Part shown: in pieces, positions 15,308-21,916 of the stretch
How the letters are laid out: each line of letters begins with the position of its first letter
Position numbering within the stretch: the stretch's first letter is position 1
Origin: Nonomuraea aridisoli
GTDB lineage: Bacteria > Actinomycetota > Actinomycetes > Streptosporangiales > Streptosporangiaceae
NCBI RefSeq assembly: GCF_003236395.1
Contig: NZ_POUD01000032.1
Span: 1-48,841 of the forward strand
Direction of reading: 5' to 3'
DNA length: 48,841 bases
Notes under the pieces: model-generated
Databases searched by the model: none
What the model was told of the DNA's origin: nothing
Seen by the model: only the letters and a program-made list of their open reading frames with translations
Program-made: the position numbers and the translations under genes

Positions 15308-17137
15308 TCAGGCCGCGATCGGGTCGATGCCCGACCCAGCGGTGTCGTCGGTGCCTTCGGGGGCGTCCGAAACCTCCATGTCGGAGCCGCTCAGGTCCTC
15401 CGCGCCGGGCTGGAACGGCTCCGGCAGGGATGCCTCCTGCTCGGGCTCGTCCAGCACTTCGCCGATGACGGCGACCCCGTCAGCGACCCCGTCGGAGTCA
15501 CCGACGCCGGCGTTGCCGGGGAGCACTTCACCTTCGGACTCGCCGATCTCGGCGTCGACCTCCTCGGCCGAGCTCTCCGGCTCCTCCTGCGGTTCGGCCA
15601 CGACGCCGTCCGGGCGGTCCCGCTCGGCCGGGTTGTCACCCCGGTACGGGACGCCCTCGATCAGCGCCTGCTCGATGGGCACCGGAACGTATGCCTTGTC
15701 GGCGAGCTCGGGCCCCAGCTCCTGGACCAGGAAGCGCAGCCACAGCGCGGCATCGCTCGTCGAGCAGGGGGAGTAGCGGCCCTCCCGCCAGGTGTTCTTG
15801 CACTCGGCCGAGGCCTCGCTCATCTGGTACTCGAACGCCGCCGCGATCGGCAGCAGCTGAAGCATGGCCAGCCTGCCGGGGGAGGCCACGGCGAGCGCGG
15901 TGTCCAGCTCGGCGGGGCCGCCCAGCTTGCTGTACAGCGTCGTGTACTTGACCCTGCCGAGCTCGTCGCGCAGCGCGGCAGGCATGTCGTTCAGCATCCG
16001 GGTCACGAACCGCTGCACCGGCTTGGGCGCCGTCTTGCGGGCGAAGAAGGCCGTCAGCCACTTGTGCCGGACGGCGGCGGCCGCCATCCAGGCCCGGTTA
16101 CCCTCCACAACGATCCGCCGAGAGGGCCCATCGTCCTTGGGCTTGGCCGGGGCCGGGGCCGGCTCGACCGTCACCGGCCGCGGTTCCGGCGGGGTGTAGC
16201 CGTGCCGGTCGGGAGTGCTGCAGTAGAACTCCGGCGTTTCCTGCCGCCACGAGTAGAAGAACGCCCCGCGCCCCGGGCAGTCGCCGTGCTTGTCCGGGTC
16301 GAAGTCGTCGATCTGGCGGGCCAGGACGGTCAGCAGGACCGCGCCGTCAGGCTCGTCATCGGTGACGGGAATGCCTGCCTCTTCCAGTGCGGCCAGCGCT
16401 TCGGCGTGCGCCTTGGCCTGGGCGGCGGCCTCCTCGCGCTCGCGCCGCACGACCTCGATGGCGTAGCTGGCGTCGTGGCCCCACTGGCGGACCATGCGCT
16501 CGATGCGGGCCAGCGCCGCCGCATCGCCCTCGAACTCGGCCAGCATCGCCAGCTCTTCCGTGGTCCAGGCGTAGTCCATGGACTGGGCGACCGCGCGGGT
16601 GTCGTCCGACAGCTTGCCGGCGGCGAGCGCGTCGGCGATCTCCTTGCGGCTGCGGCCGGTGCGCTTGCGGATTTCGGTTCTGGTGGCGCCGGCGTCGAAG
16701 GCGAGGGTGAGCGCGCGGTTCTTCTCGAAGACCGTCAGGGGGCGGCGGAAGTCCTCGTCGTTCTCCACGACTTGGTCGATGTATAGCAGGGCCTGCTTGT
16801 CGGCCTTGGTGAAGTCGATCAGGCACAGCAGCGAGTCCAGCTCGATCTTGCGGGCACCGCCGAACCGCCGGTTGCCTTTGACGACCCAGAACAGGGCGTC
16901 GGGGTTTTCGTCCGGGCCACGCTCATGGCCGGACGGGATGGGGATGACCGTGAGAGCTACCTGCAGCTCCTCCTTGAGGCTGGCCAAGTACTCGCGGGTC
17001 AGATGAAGGTCCTGCCGGACGTTGCCGGGGAAGTGGTCGAGATACCGGATCGGGATCTGCGCCAAGCGGAAGCCTTCAGGCGTCTGAAGTTCGATGTCGT
17101 CGGGGATCTCCGCAAGAGTGCTAGCGGTGATGGACAT
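15308..17137 (-). CDS. ParB/Srx-fold nuclease-domain protein
   Basis: 609 residues from ATG 17137 (a TTG two codons earlier is possible). Residues 1-150 show a divergent ParB N-terminal domain: IPIRYLDHFPGNVRQDLH, a VVKGNRRFGGARKIELD box replacing the usual G-H-R-R, then a KADKQALLYIDQVVENDEDF and a helix-turn-helix-like TRTEIRKRTGRSRKEIADAL. The middle is helical with a coiled-coil tract. The last 110 residues are an acidic, disordered tail. ParB-fold proteins bind CTP or cut DNA. It is separate from the second, true parAB pair at 19.4-21.1 kb, so it is likelier a cassette regulator or nuclease than the partition protein. Confidence 0.75.
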   Translation of the reverse strand: MSITASTLAEIPDDIELQTPEGFRLAQIPIRYLDHFPGNVRQDLHLTREYLASLKEELQVALTVIPIPSGHERGPDENPDALFWVVKGNRRFGGARKIELDSLLCLIDFTKADKQALLYIDQVVENDEDFRRPLTVFEKNRALTLAFDAGATRTEIRKRTGRSRKEIADALAAGKLSDDTRAVAQSMDYAWTTEELAMLAEFEGDAAALARIERMVRQWGHDASYAIEVVRREREEAAAQAKAHAEALAALEEAGIPVTDDEPDGAVLLTVLARQIDDFDPDKHGDCPGRGAFFYSWRQETPEFYCSTPDRHGYTPPEPRPVTVEPAPAPAKPKDDGPSRRIVVEGNRAWMAAAAVRHKWLTAFFARKTAPKPVQRFVTRMLNDMPAALRDELGRVKYTTLYSKLGGPAELDTALAVASPGRLAMLQLLPIAAAFEYQMSEASAECKNTWREGRYSPCSTSDAALWLRFLVQELGPELADKAYVPVPIEQALIEGVPYRGDNPAERDRPDGVVAEPQEEPESSAEEVDAEIGESEGEVLPGNAGVGDSDGVADGVAVIGEVLDEPEQEASLPEPFQPGAEDLSGSDMEVSDAPEGTDDTAGSGIDPIAA

Positions 17138-17251
17138 GCGCAATGGGCTCCTTCAACAGGGGAGTCGGCGAGTGGCGCGCGGTCCGAAAGCGCGGGGTCC
17201 GCATAGAGGGCGAGGGGCGCGAACAGCCGCCGAACACGTGGGAGTGGGCTG

Positions 17252-17288
17252 TTCTGCTGCGCGCCGCCCCCGAGGGCGCGCAGCAGAA
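17252..17288 (-). terminator. 14-bp hairpin downstream of ssb
   Basis: TTCTGCTGCGCGCC (17252-17265) pairs with its complement 17275-17288. It lies 26 bases after the ssb stop and before the ParB-like gene. The following minus-strand sequence is AACAGCC, so termination would not depend on a T-run. Confidence 0.55.
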
Positions 17289-17314
17289 AAGACTGAAGGT
17301 CGCTGCGGGCCGGG

Positions 17315-17767
17315 CTAGGCGACTGCGGGGACGTCGGTGTGACTGGAAGTGGCACCCTGCACCAGCCGCGGGGAAGCGGGGACTTCGGCCGGAGGCCAGG
17401 AGGTGCGGCCTTCCTGCACCGCGGTGTAGCGGGAGCACAGCCCGATCGCCGTCGCGGTCACCTTGATCACGGCGCGCACTACCGTCTTGCCGCCGTCCTT
17501 GGACTCGAAGGTGCGGGGAACTGCGTCGACGCCCTGAACCACCAGGACGTGGCCCTTCCGGTAGGACTCGTGCGCGCGGATCGCGGCCACTCCGTAGGTG
17601 ACGACTTCGAAGAACCGGGTGGGGATGTAGGGCGATCCGTCGTGGCCGGGCGTGGGCGGCCCGTTGACCGCCAGTTTGGCCGACCACATGGCGGGTGCGT
17701 CGTGCTTGGGAGGGAAGAAGCGCGGCTCGTAGGCGATCCTGCCGGTGATGCTGATCTGGATGTCCAT
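17315..17767 (-). CDS. Single-stranded DNA-binding protein (OB fold)
   Basis: 150 residues from ATG 17767, with GGGAGGCCCGCAC upstream. MDIQISITGRIAYEPRFFP is the typical SSB opening strand. It continues with MWSAKLAVNGPP, TRFFEVVTYGVAAIRAHES, GHVLVVQGVDAVPRTF and VVRAVIKVTATAIG, matching the OB-fold SSB core of about 110 residues. The usual acidic C-terminal tip (DDDIPF) is missing; it ends GATSSHTDVPAVA, so binding of partner proteins through the tip is unlikely. It is the first gene of the cassette, about 110 bases from palindromic element copy B. The first gene suggests ssDNA intermediates. Confidence 0.85.
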   Translation of the reverse strand: MDIQISITGRIAYEPRFFPPKHDAPAMWSAKLAVNGPPTPGHDGSPYIPTRFFEVVTYGVAAIRAHESYRKGHVLVVQGVDAVPRTFESKDGGKTVVRAVIKVTATAIGLCSRYTAVQEGRTSWPPAEVPASPRLVQGATSSHTDVPAVA

Positions 17768-17823
17768 GTGCGGGCCTCCCAGGGCGTGGACGGATGAAAT
17801 TCGTCTGGCCGGGGTGGAGGGCT

Positions 17824-18056
17824 GTCCTGGTGGGCGGCCCGTCCCGGCGAGGCAGAGACAGCACCGCCAGGACCGGGGCCGCAACCCGGGCGGTGTCGCT
17901 ACGACAAGATGTTTTGCGCCAGCAAAAGATCTTGTCGTAGCGACACCCACGTACCTAAGGCCGCAGGTACGCACGTAGAGGAAGAGCCCGGGTTGCGGAC
18001 ACGGGACGTCGGCGGTGCAGGATCGGCCTGCCGGGAAACGGGACACCGCCAAGGAC
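17824..18056 (+). repeat. Nested palindromic (structured DNA/RNA) element, copy B
   Basis: The central unit is 17879-17998. The outer stem CCGCAACCCGGGC (17879-17891) pairs with GCCCGGGTTGCGG (17986-17998). Hairpin I has a perfect 13-bp lower stem (17892-17904 with 17935-17947) capped by the same 30-nt apex as copy A, including the G-G mismatch (17911/17928) and loop GCCA (17918-17921). Hairpin II is CGTACCT (17950-17956) with AGGTACG (17965-17971). Weaker arms continue outwards with the same centre near 17940: GCACCGCC 17861-17868 with GGCGGTGC 18011-18018, CCCGGC 17843-17848 with GCCGGG 18030-18035, GTCCT 17824-17828 with AGGAC 18052-18056. The left arm lies in the ssb 5' region. Confidence 0.85.
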
Positions 18057-18257
18057 CCCGCCTGCCACGGTGAAACCCAGACGTCAAGCGAGTGTGGGGA
18101 CACGGGGACGTACTCGAACATGAACAGCCGAGCCAGCGCGGGTCGAGCCAGTCTGAGGAGACCCACCGCATCGCGTCCTGGCCGGGCCGTACGCGTTGGC
18201 GCCGACCAGTGGCCGAAAAGACTTGATTCGATCTTGGATCCGGCTTGTCCTCATGAC

Positions 18258-18644
18258 ATGGGCAGGCCCTTTGAGCTGACCGACGAGGAATGGGAAGTGA
18301 TCGCGCCGCTGTTGCGACCTACGAATCCACAGCGTGGTGGCCGCTGGCGTGATCATCGGCAAGTGCTGAACGGCATCGTGTGGCGAGTCCGGACGGGTGT
18401 GCCCGCCGGACACAAGCAGGTGGCCGAGATCGTTGACGCGTGCCCGGCCGTCATTCAGGACACGGTCGCCGCTGGTGGCGAGGTCACGATTCGCGGGTGG
18501 GGGAAGTGGGAGCCGCTAAAGCGCGAGGCTCGCATCGCCCGTAACCCGGCCACGCAGGCCGAGGTCCGCTTGCCGACGAGGCGGGCGGCGAAGTGGACGA
18601 TGGGGTCGGACTTCGAGGAAGCGATGACCAGGCTGCCGCTCTGA
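18258..18644 (+). CDS. Chimera: IS5-type transposase N-terminus fused to truncated HU
   Basis: 128 residues from ATG 18258. Residues 1-48 (GRPFELTDEEWEVIAPLLRP, then RGGRWRDHRQVLNGIVWRVR and TGVP) are the N-terminal domain of an IS5/DUF4096 transposase. After AGH, residues 52-128 are the HU/IHF core: QVAEIVDACPAVIQDTVAAG, GEVTIRGWGKWEPLKREAR, ARNPATQAEVRLP. The usual HU helix 1 and the start codon are gone and the frame is open across the junction. Either an IS5 insertion-plus-deletion made a pseudogene or a new N-terminally extended HU-like DNA-binding protein arose. No other part of the IS is seen; 18057-18257 otherwise holds nothing clear. Confidence 0.75.
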   Translation: MGRPFELTDEEWEVIAPLLRPTNPQRGGRWRDHRQVLNGIVWRVRTGVPAGHKQVAEIVDACPAVIQDTVAAGGEVTIRGWGKWEPLKREARIARNPATQAEVRLPTRRAAKWTMGSDFEEAMTRLPL

Positions 18645-18663
18645 CCAGCAGACTACGAGGATC

Positions 18664-18698
18664 GCGAGGGCGCGGGCGGTGGCAGCCCGCGCCCTCGC
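18664..18698 (+). terminator. 14-bp stem-loop after the HU chimera
   Basis: GCGAGGGCGCGGGC (18664-18677), loop GGTGGCA, GCCCGCGCCCTCGC (18685-18698), 19 bases past the stop. No T-run follows. Confidence 0.65.
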
Positions 18699-18740
18699 AA
18701 TGCCTCAAGCCAGCCCACCGCCACATCAGGAAGGAGAATA

Positions 18741-18893
18741 ATGATCAAGGCAGATGTCGGCTACTGGGCCAAGTACGAGAACGCGAACGAAAAGCCCGTC
18801 ATCGCGTGGAGCAGCGACGGGGGCGCTCCACGAGGGAAGTGTCGTGCGACGGCGGGCGGTATCCCTCACCGTCGGTTCTTCCGCGCTGGCTGA
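18741..18893 (+). CDS. 50-residue small ORF with strong ribosome-binding site
   Basis: ATG 18741 follows AGGAAGGAGAATA, one of the best Shine-Dalgarno sites in the window, but the ORF is only 50 codons and lies below normal cut-offs. The product starts MIKADVGYWAKYENANEKPV and ends with RRFFRAG. After residue 30 the sequence becomes arginine/glycine-rich, so a frameshifted or truncated longer gene is possible. No family recognised. Confidence 0.5.
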   Translation: MIKADVGYWAKYENANEKPVIAWSSDGGAPRGKCRATAGGIPHRRFFRAG

Positions 18894-18950
18894 CGCCGCG
18901 CTCTCGACCAGGCAGGGATGTGCGTGGGACGCCCCGTGGATGGGACGACA

Positions 18951-19271
18951 ATGCCGCACAACGATCGGAACCTGGGCCGCGCTGTGCGCGAGTTAATGAA
19001 GGACCGGCCTGGCAAGAGGTACACCGAGGTCAGCGCCGGGCCCGTCAGCTGGCTCGACGGGCGCGAGGAGACCTCGCTCGAGGCCGTGGCTGTCATGACC
19101 GACCCGGCCAACCAGGCGATGTGCGAGCGGTGCGGGTGGACGCACGGGATGGTGTGTCCGGAGTGCTCTGGCTGCGGATACGAGAACGGCCGGTGTACCG
19201 GCTGGCGGCACCGTGAGGACCCGTCGTACCAGGAGGCGCTGGACGACGAGGACGATTTCCTGCCCCTGTGA
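18951..19271 (+). CDS. Small zinc-ribbon-like hypothetical
   Basis: 106 residues from ATG 18951. Six cysteines in CERCGWTHGMVCPECSGCG and ENGRC give a CxxC-x8-CxxCxxC pattern with a further Cys, suggesting zinc binding. The N-terminal half is basic and the C-terminal end is strongly acidic (DDEDDFLPL). It ends just before a bidirectional hairpin and the twin palindromes of the parAB locus. Function unknown. Confidence 0.6.
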   Translation: MPHNDRNLGRAVRELMKDRPGKRYTEVSAGPVSWLDGREETSLEAVAVMTDPANQAMCERCGWTHGMVCPECSGCGYENGRCTGWRHREDPSYQEALDDEDDFLPL

Positions 19272-19275
19272 CGAT

Positions 19276-19309
19276 GGAGGGCGTCCGGCTTGCTCGCCGG
19301 ACGCCCTCC
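19276..19309 (+). terminator. Bidirectional 14-bp hairpin between the zinc-ribbon gene and parB
   Basis: GGAGGGCGTCCGGC (19276-19289), loop TTGCTC, GCCGGACGCCCTCC (19296-19309). It lies four bases beyond the stop of the rightward gene and downstream of the leftward parB gene, so it could serve both. Confidence 0.75.
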
Positions 19310-19313
19310 TGGT

Positions 19314-19379
19314 GTTTACGGCGTAAATACCAGTAGACGAACTACATATAGCCTGCCTACAGGTGTTTACGCCGTAAAC
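19314..19379. promoter_or_regulatory. Twin 15-bp palindromes next to parB: candidate parS-like sites
   Basis: GTTTACGCCGTAAAC (19365-19379) is a perfect palindrome around one central base. GTTTACGGCGTAAAT (19314-19328) differs only at the centre and last base. Both are preceded by GGT. Centres are 51 bp apart, about five helical turns. They lie immediately downstream of parB. The canonical chromosomal parS (TGTTTCACGTGAAACA) is not seen here, so these are the natural candidate binding sites for the element ParB, or operators. Confidence 0.7.
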
Positions 19380-19381
19380 GG

Positions 19382-20401
19382 TCAGCCGCCGTCGCGGCCC
19401 TCCAGATCCGTGCGCAGCTCGTTCGCCGCCGCCGTCAGCTTCCGGATCGCCTCGTCCATGCTGTCCAGAATCCGGCGGCCGATCGCGGGCTGATTGTCGG
19501 CTATCCGCTTAAGCGCCCGCAGGTTCCCCGCCTGCGTGATCACCTGGACGACGGCGCCCTCCACCCGCATTGCCTCGTCCAGGTGGTCATCATCGACGCG
19601 GGACCGCGGCTTCGGAGCGGGGTCCGGCCGGAGAGGAGCCACTCCCCCACCGGCCGCCACTCCCCCACCCGCCGGCGGCCCTGGCTCGGGCGCCGGGGCC
19701 GAGGCGGGAGGTGTCGGCGCGGGAGGCGCCGGGACGGGGTCCGGGTCGGGCTCCGGCCAGATCTGCTGCTCGTGCGGCAGCTTCCCCAGCCGCCGCGCGT
19801 CCTCCACCCGCAGCTCCCCAGCCGCGAGCGCCTGCTGCAGCTCAGGCCGCAGACCGAGCAGCGCCAGCCGTTGCGACACCCAGCCAGGCGACTTCCCCAG
19901 GACCGTCGCCACCCGGCCCTGTGACAGGTTCTCCTCCTCCATGAGGTCCCGGATCGCGTGGGCCTCCTCCAGCGGAGACAGGTCGTCGCGTTGCACGTTC
20001 TCGATCAGTGCGTCTTGCCGAGAGGTGCCCGCGACATCCTCGCGGACCTTCACCGGCCCCTCTTCCAGGCCGGCCAGCTCGCCCGCGTGGCGCCGCCGGT
20101 GGCCGATGAGGATGACGAACGGCTTGTCGCCGATGCCGCCGTCCTCGATGGGCTTGTCGTGCTCCGGGTGGGCCTTGAGCCAGTTCTCGCGCGGCACCAG
20201 CACGAGGTCCTGAAGGATGCCACGCTCTCTGATGGTGGCGGCCAGGCCCTCGAGGTCACGGAGCGTCTCGCGAGGGTTGTCCGGGTTGTCAACCATGTCG
20301 GAGAACTTGACCTTGTCGGGCCACTTCGGCTTGGCGTCGCTGAGCGCGCCCACTCGCAGGGATGCCAGGCTGGTGCGGCGGCCGGACGCGGCGACGGTCA
20401 T
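19382..20401 (-). CDS. parB: ParB partition protein
   Basis: 339 residues from ATG 20401, which overlaps the parA stop. The ParB N-terminal domain has VDNPDNPRETLRDLEGLAAT, the VILIGHRRRHAGELAG box containing GHRR, and ENVQRDDLSPLEEAHAIRDL, followed by a HTH (NLSQGRVATVLGKSPGWVSQ). A proline-rich linker precedes a helical C-terminal dimerisation-like segment. With ParA it should segregate a plasmid or integrated element. CTPase residues appear intact by eye. The nearby twin palindromes are candidate target sites. Confidence 0.88.
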   Translation of the reverse strand: MTVAASGRRTSLASLRVGALSDAKPKWPDKVKFSDMVDNPDNPRETLRDLEGLAATIRERGILQDLVLVPRENWLKAHPEHDKPIEDGGIGDKPFVILIGHRRRHAGELAGLEEGPVKVREDVAGTSRQDALIENVQRDDLSPLEEAHAIRDLMEEENLSQGRVATVLGKSPGWVSQRLALLGLRPELQQALAAGELRVEDARRLGKLPHEQQIWPEPDPDPVPAPPAPTPPASAPAPEPGPPAGGGVAAGGGVAPLRPDPAPKPRSRVDDDHLDEAMRVEGAVVQVITQAGNLRALKRIADNQPAIGRRILDSMDEAIRKLTAAANELRTDLEGRDGG

Positions 20402-21147
20402 CGGGGCATCCTCTCGAACTCCAGGGCCAGCTTGTAGAAGTCCTGCCGGGCTTCCAGCGACACGCGGTTCTTCGGGTACGTGGTCACCACGAGCCCGTCA
20501 GCGGAGGCGTTGGTGTGGATGCGGTAGTGCCGTACGACGGTGTTGGCGCGGTTCCATCCGTGGCTGTCGATGAACTCGATGGTCTGGTCGCGGAACGATT
20601 CGCCGTCGCGCGGGTCCCAGTTGTTGACGACGACCATGTACGGCAGCCCGCGGGGCTTCACGACGTGCTCGATCGTGTTGTAGGTGGGCTCGAACGCCAG
20701 CGGTTCGGGCTCGATGGGGATGAGCACGTCGTCGGCGACGGACAGGATCGTCCGGAGCGCTTCGGCGAACCCGCTGTCATCGAACGGGTCCTCGGCGGCC
20801 GGGTTGGCGGTGGGAATCCAGCCGGGGGTGTCCACCCAGATGTTCTTGATGCCTGGCAAGTTCGGCAGTTCGCGCAGCTCGTCCAGGCTGTCGTAGCCCT
20901 GCACGAAGTGGAATGGCAGCGCTCGCGCCGCGGCCTTCTTCTCATCGACCTTGAGGAGTTCTTCGTAGACGGCGACGACTCTCTCGGCCCACCAGACGGC
21001 CGATCCCTGCGGGTCGATAGAGAGGACGACGGTGGAGTCCTGCTCTTGGGAGGTGTCGGCGGTGACGGCCGCGAGGTGTACGGCGCTGGTGGATTTCCCG
21101 ACGCCGCCCTTTTGGCTGAGGACGACGTGGACCTTGGCTTTCGCCAC
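20398..21147 (-). CDS. parA: ParA-type ATPase
   Basis: 249 residues if started at GTG 21147, which has GGAG six bases upstream; an upstream start at 21207 is possible. The deviant Walker A motif is QKGGVGKSTSAVH, followed by the A' segment VVLSIDPQGSAVWW and a Walker B-like NIWVDTPGW. ParA ATPases move ParB-bound DNA over the nucleoid. A parA-parB order with ATGA overlap is classical. It supports a low-copy plasmid or an excisable element origin for this region. Confidence 0.88.
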   Translation of the reverse strand: MAKAKVHVVLSQKGGVGKSTSAVHLAAVTADTSQEQDSTVVLSIDPQGSAVWWAERVVAVYEELLKVDEKKAAARALPFHFVQGYDSLDELRELPNLPGIKNIWVDTPGWIPTANPAAEDPFDDSGFAEALRTILSVADDVLIPIEPEPLAFEPTYNTIEHVVKPRGLPYMVVVNNWDPRDGESFRDQTIEFIDSHGWNRANTVVRHYRIHTNASADGLVVTTYPKNRVSLEARQDFYKLALEFERMPR

Positions 21148-21251
21148 GGTGGCTCCGTTCTTCCGTGTGCTTCCCGGCCCGTGGGCCGGTACTTCGGACT
21201 CGTCCACTCTCTCAGATGATCACCGGGTCGTCAGCTCCGAGAAAGGGCGTG

Positions 21252-21819
21252 TCAGGAAGCGTCAGGAATGCCGACGTGGTCGAACCAGGCGTTGAGCGCG
21301 TCGGGGATGAAGTCCTGGCCCCCTGCTCTTGCTGGTGGCAGCCGGCGACGAGGCGGCGGTTGGTGTTCGGAGTGAGGCGCGCGGTGACGAGCTTGAGCAA
21401 TTCGGGGTCGGCTGTTGGCTCGCTGGGGCGTGGGATGGCCGTCTCGGCGTGCTCCGGCATCTGCGCGGGGATGCCGATCTGGTCGCAGTAGTAGTTGATC
21501 GCTTGTTCCCAGATGCCTTGGACGCCCAGGCCGGTGCGTTCGCAGGCGGCGTCGAGGCGTTTGATGGGTGTCGGGGTCGAGGCGGGTGCCGGTGTTGATG
21601 AGGTCTTTCCACCTGACCGCTTTGGTGCGGGTGGGGGGTGGGCGTGTTCGCGGTTGCGCCAACGAGCGTGTGCTGGTCTGCCCCGGCGGTTGGAAGGTGC
21701 CGGGTAACAGGCCCGACCGGCTTGATCGGTTTTGCGGTGAGGTCGGCGGCCTCGCGCGGGGACAGGTCCCGCGCTGTGGCGGCTCGTGCGAACCGCGCGA
21801 CCAGGGTAGCCGTGGGCAA
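21252..21819 (-). pseudogene. Frameshifted gene upstream of parA
   Basis: Three minus-strand frames each hold part of one likely protein. The frame starting at ATG 21819 gives MPTATLVARFARAATARDLS. A second gives VRWKDLINTGTRLDPDT, continued in a third by IKRLDAACERTGLGVQGIWE and LLKLVTARLTPNTNRRLVAG. The end returns to the second frame as GQDFIPDALNAWFDHVGIPD, with stop at 21252. At least three small indels are needed. The protein would be of 180-190 residues, helical at the end, and probably a parAB-linked accessory protein. Sequence errors are an alternative explanation. Confidence 0.6.
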
Positions 21820-21916
21820 TCGGCTCTGTAGCTGAACACTGGCCCATCGGCCAGATTCCTCGGCCCGAGACGCAAAGCCCCTTGATCTCGTCGCGCCGAG
21901 AAGCGACGTTGATGAC

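Noticed and set aside
15308..17137. ParB-like gene considered as the partition ParB
   Set aside because: It lacks a neighbouring parA and the exact GHRR box; the parAB pair at 19.4-21.1 kb is the better candidate.
17879..17998. Palindromic element considered as a linear-replicon telomere
   Set aside because: Streptomyces-type telomeres carry many consecutive palindromes at a DNA end with terminal-protein genes nearby; this is internal, single, and no tap/tpg gene is seen.
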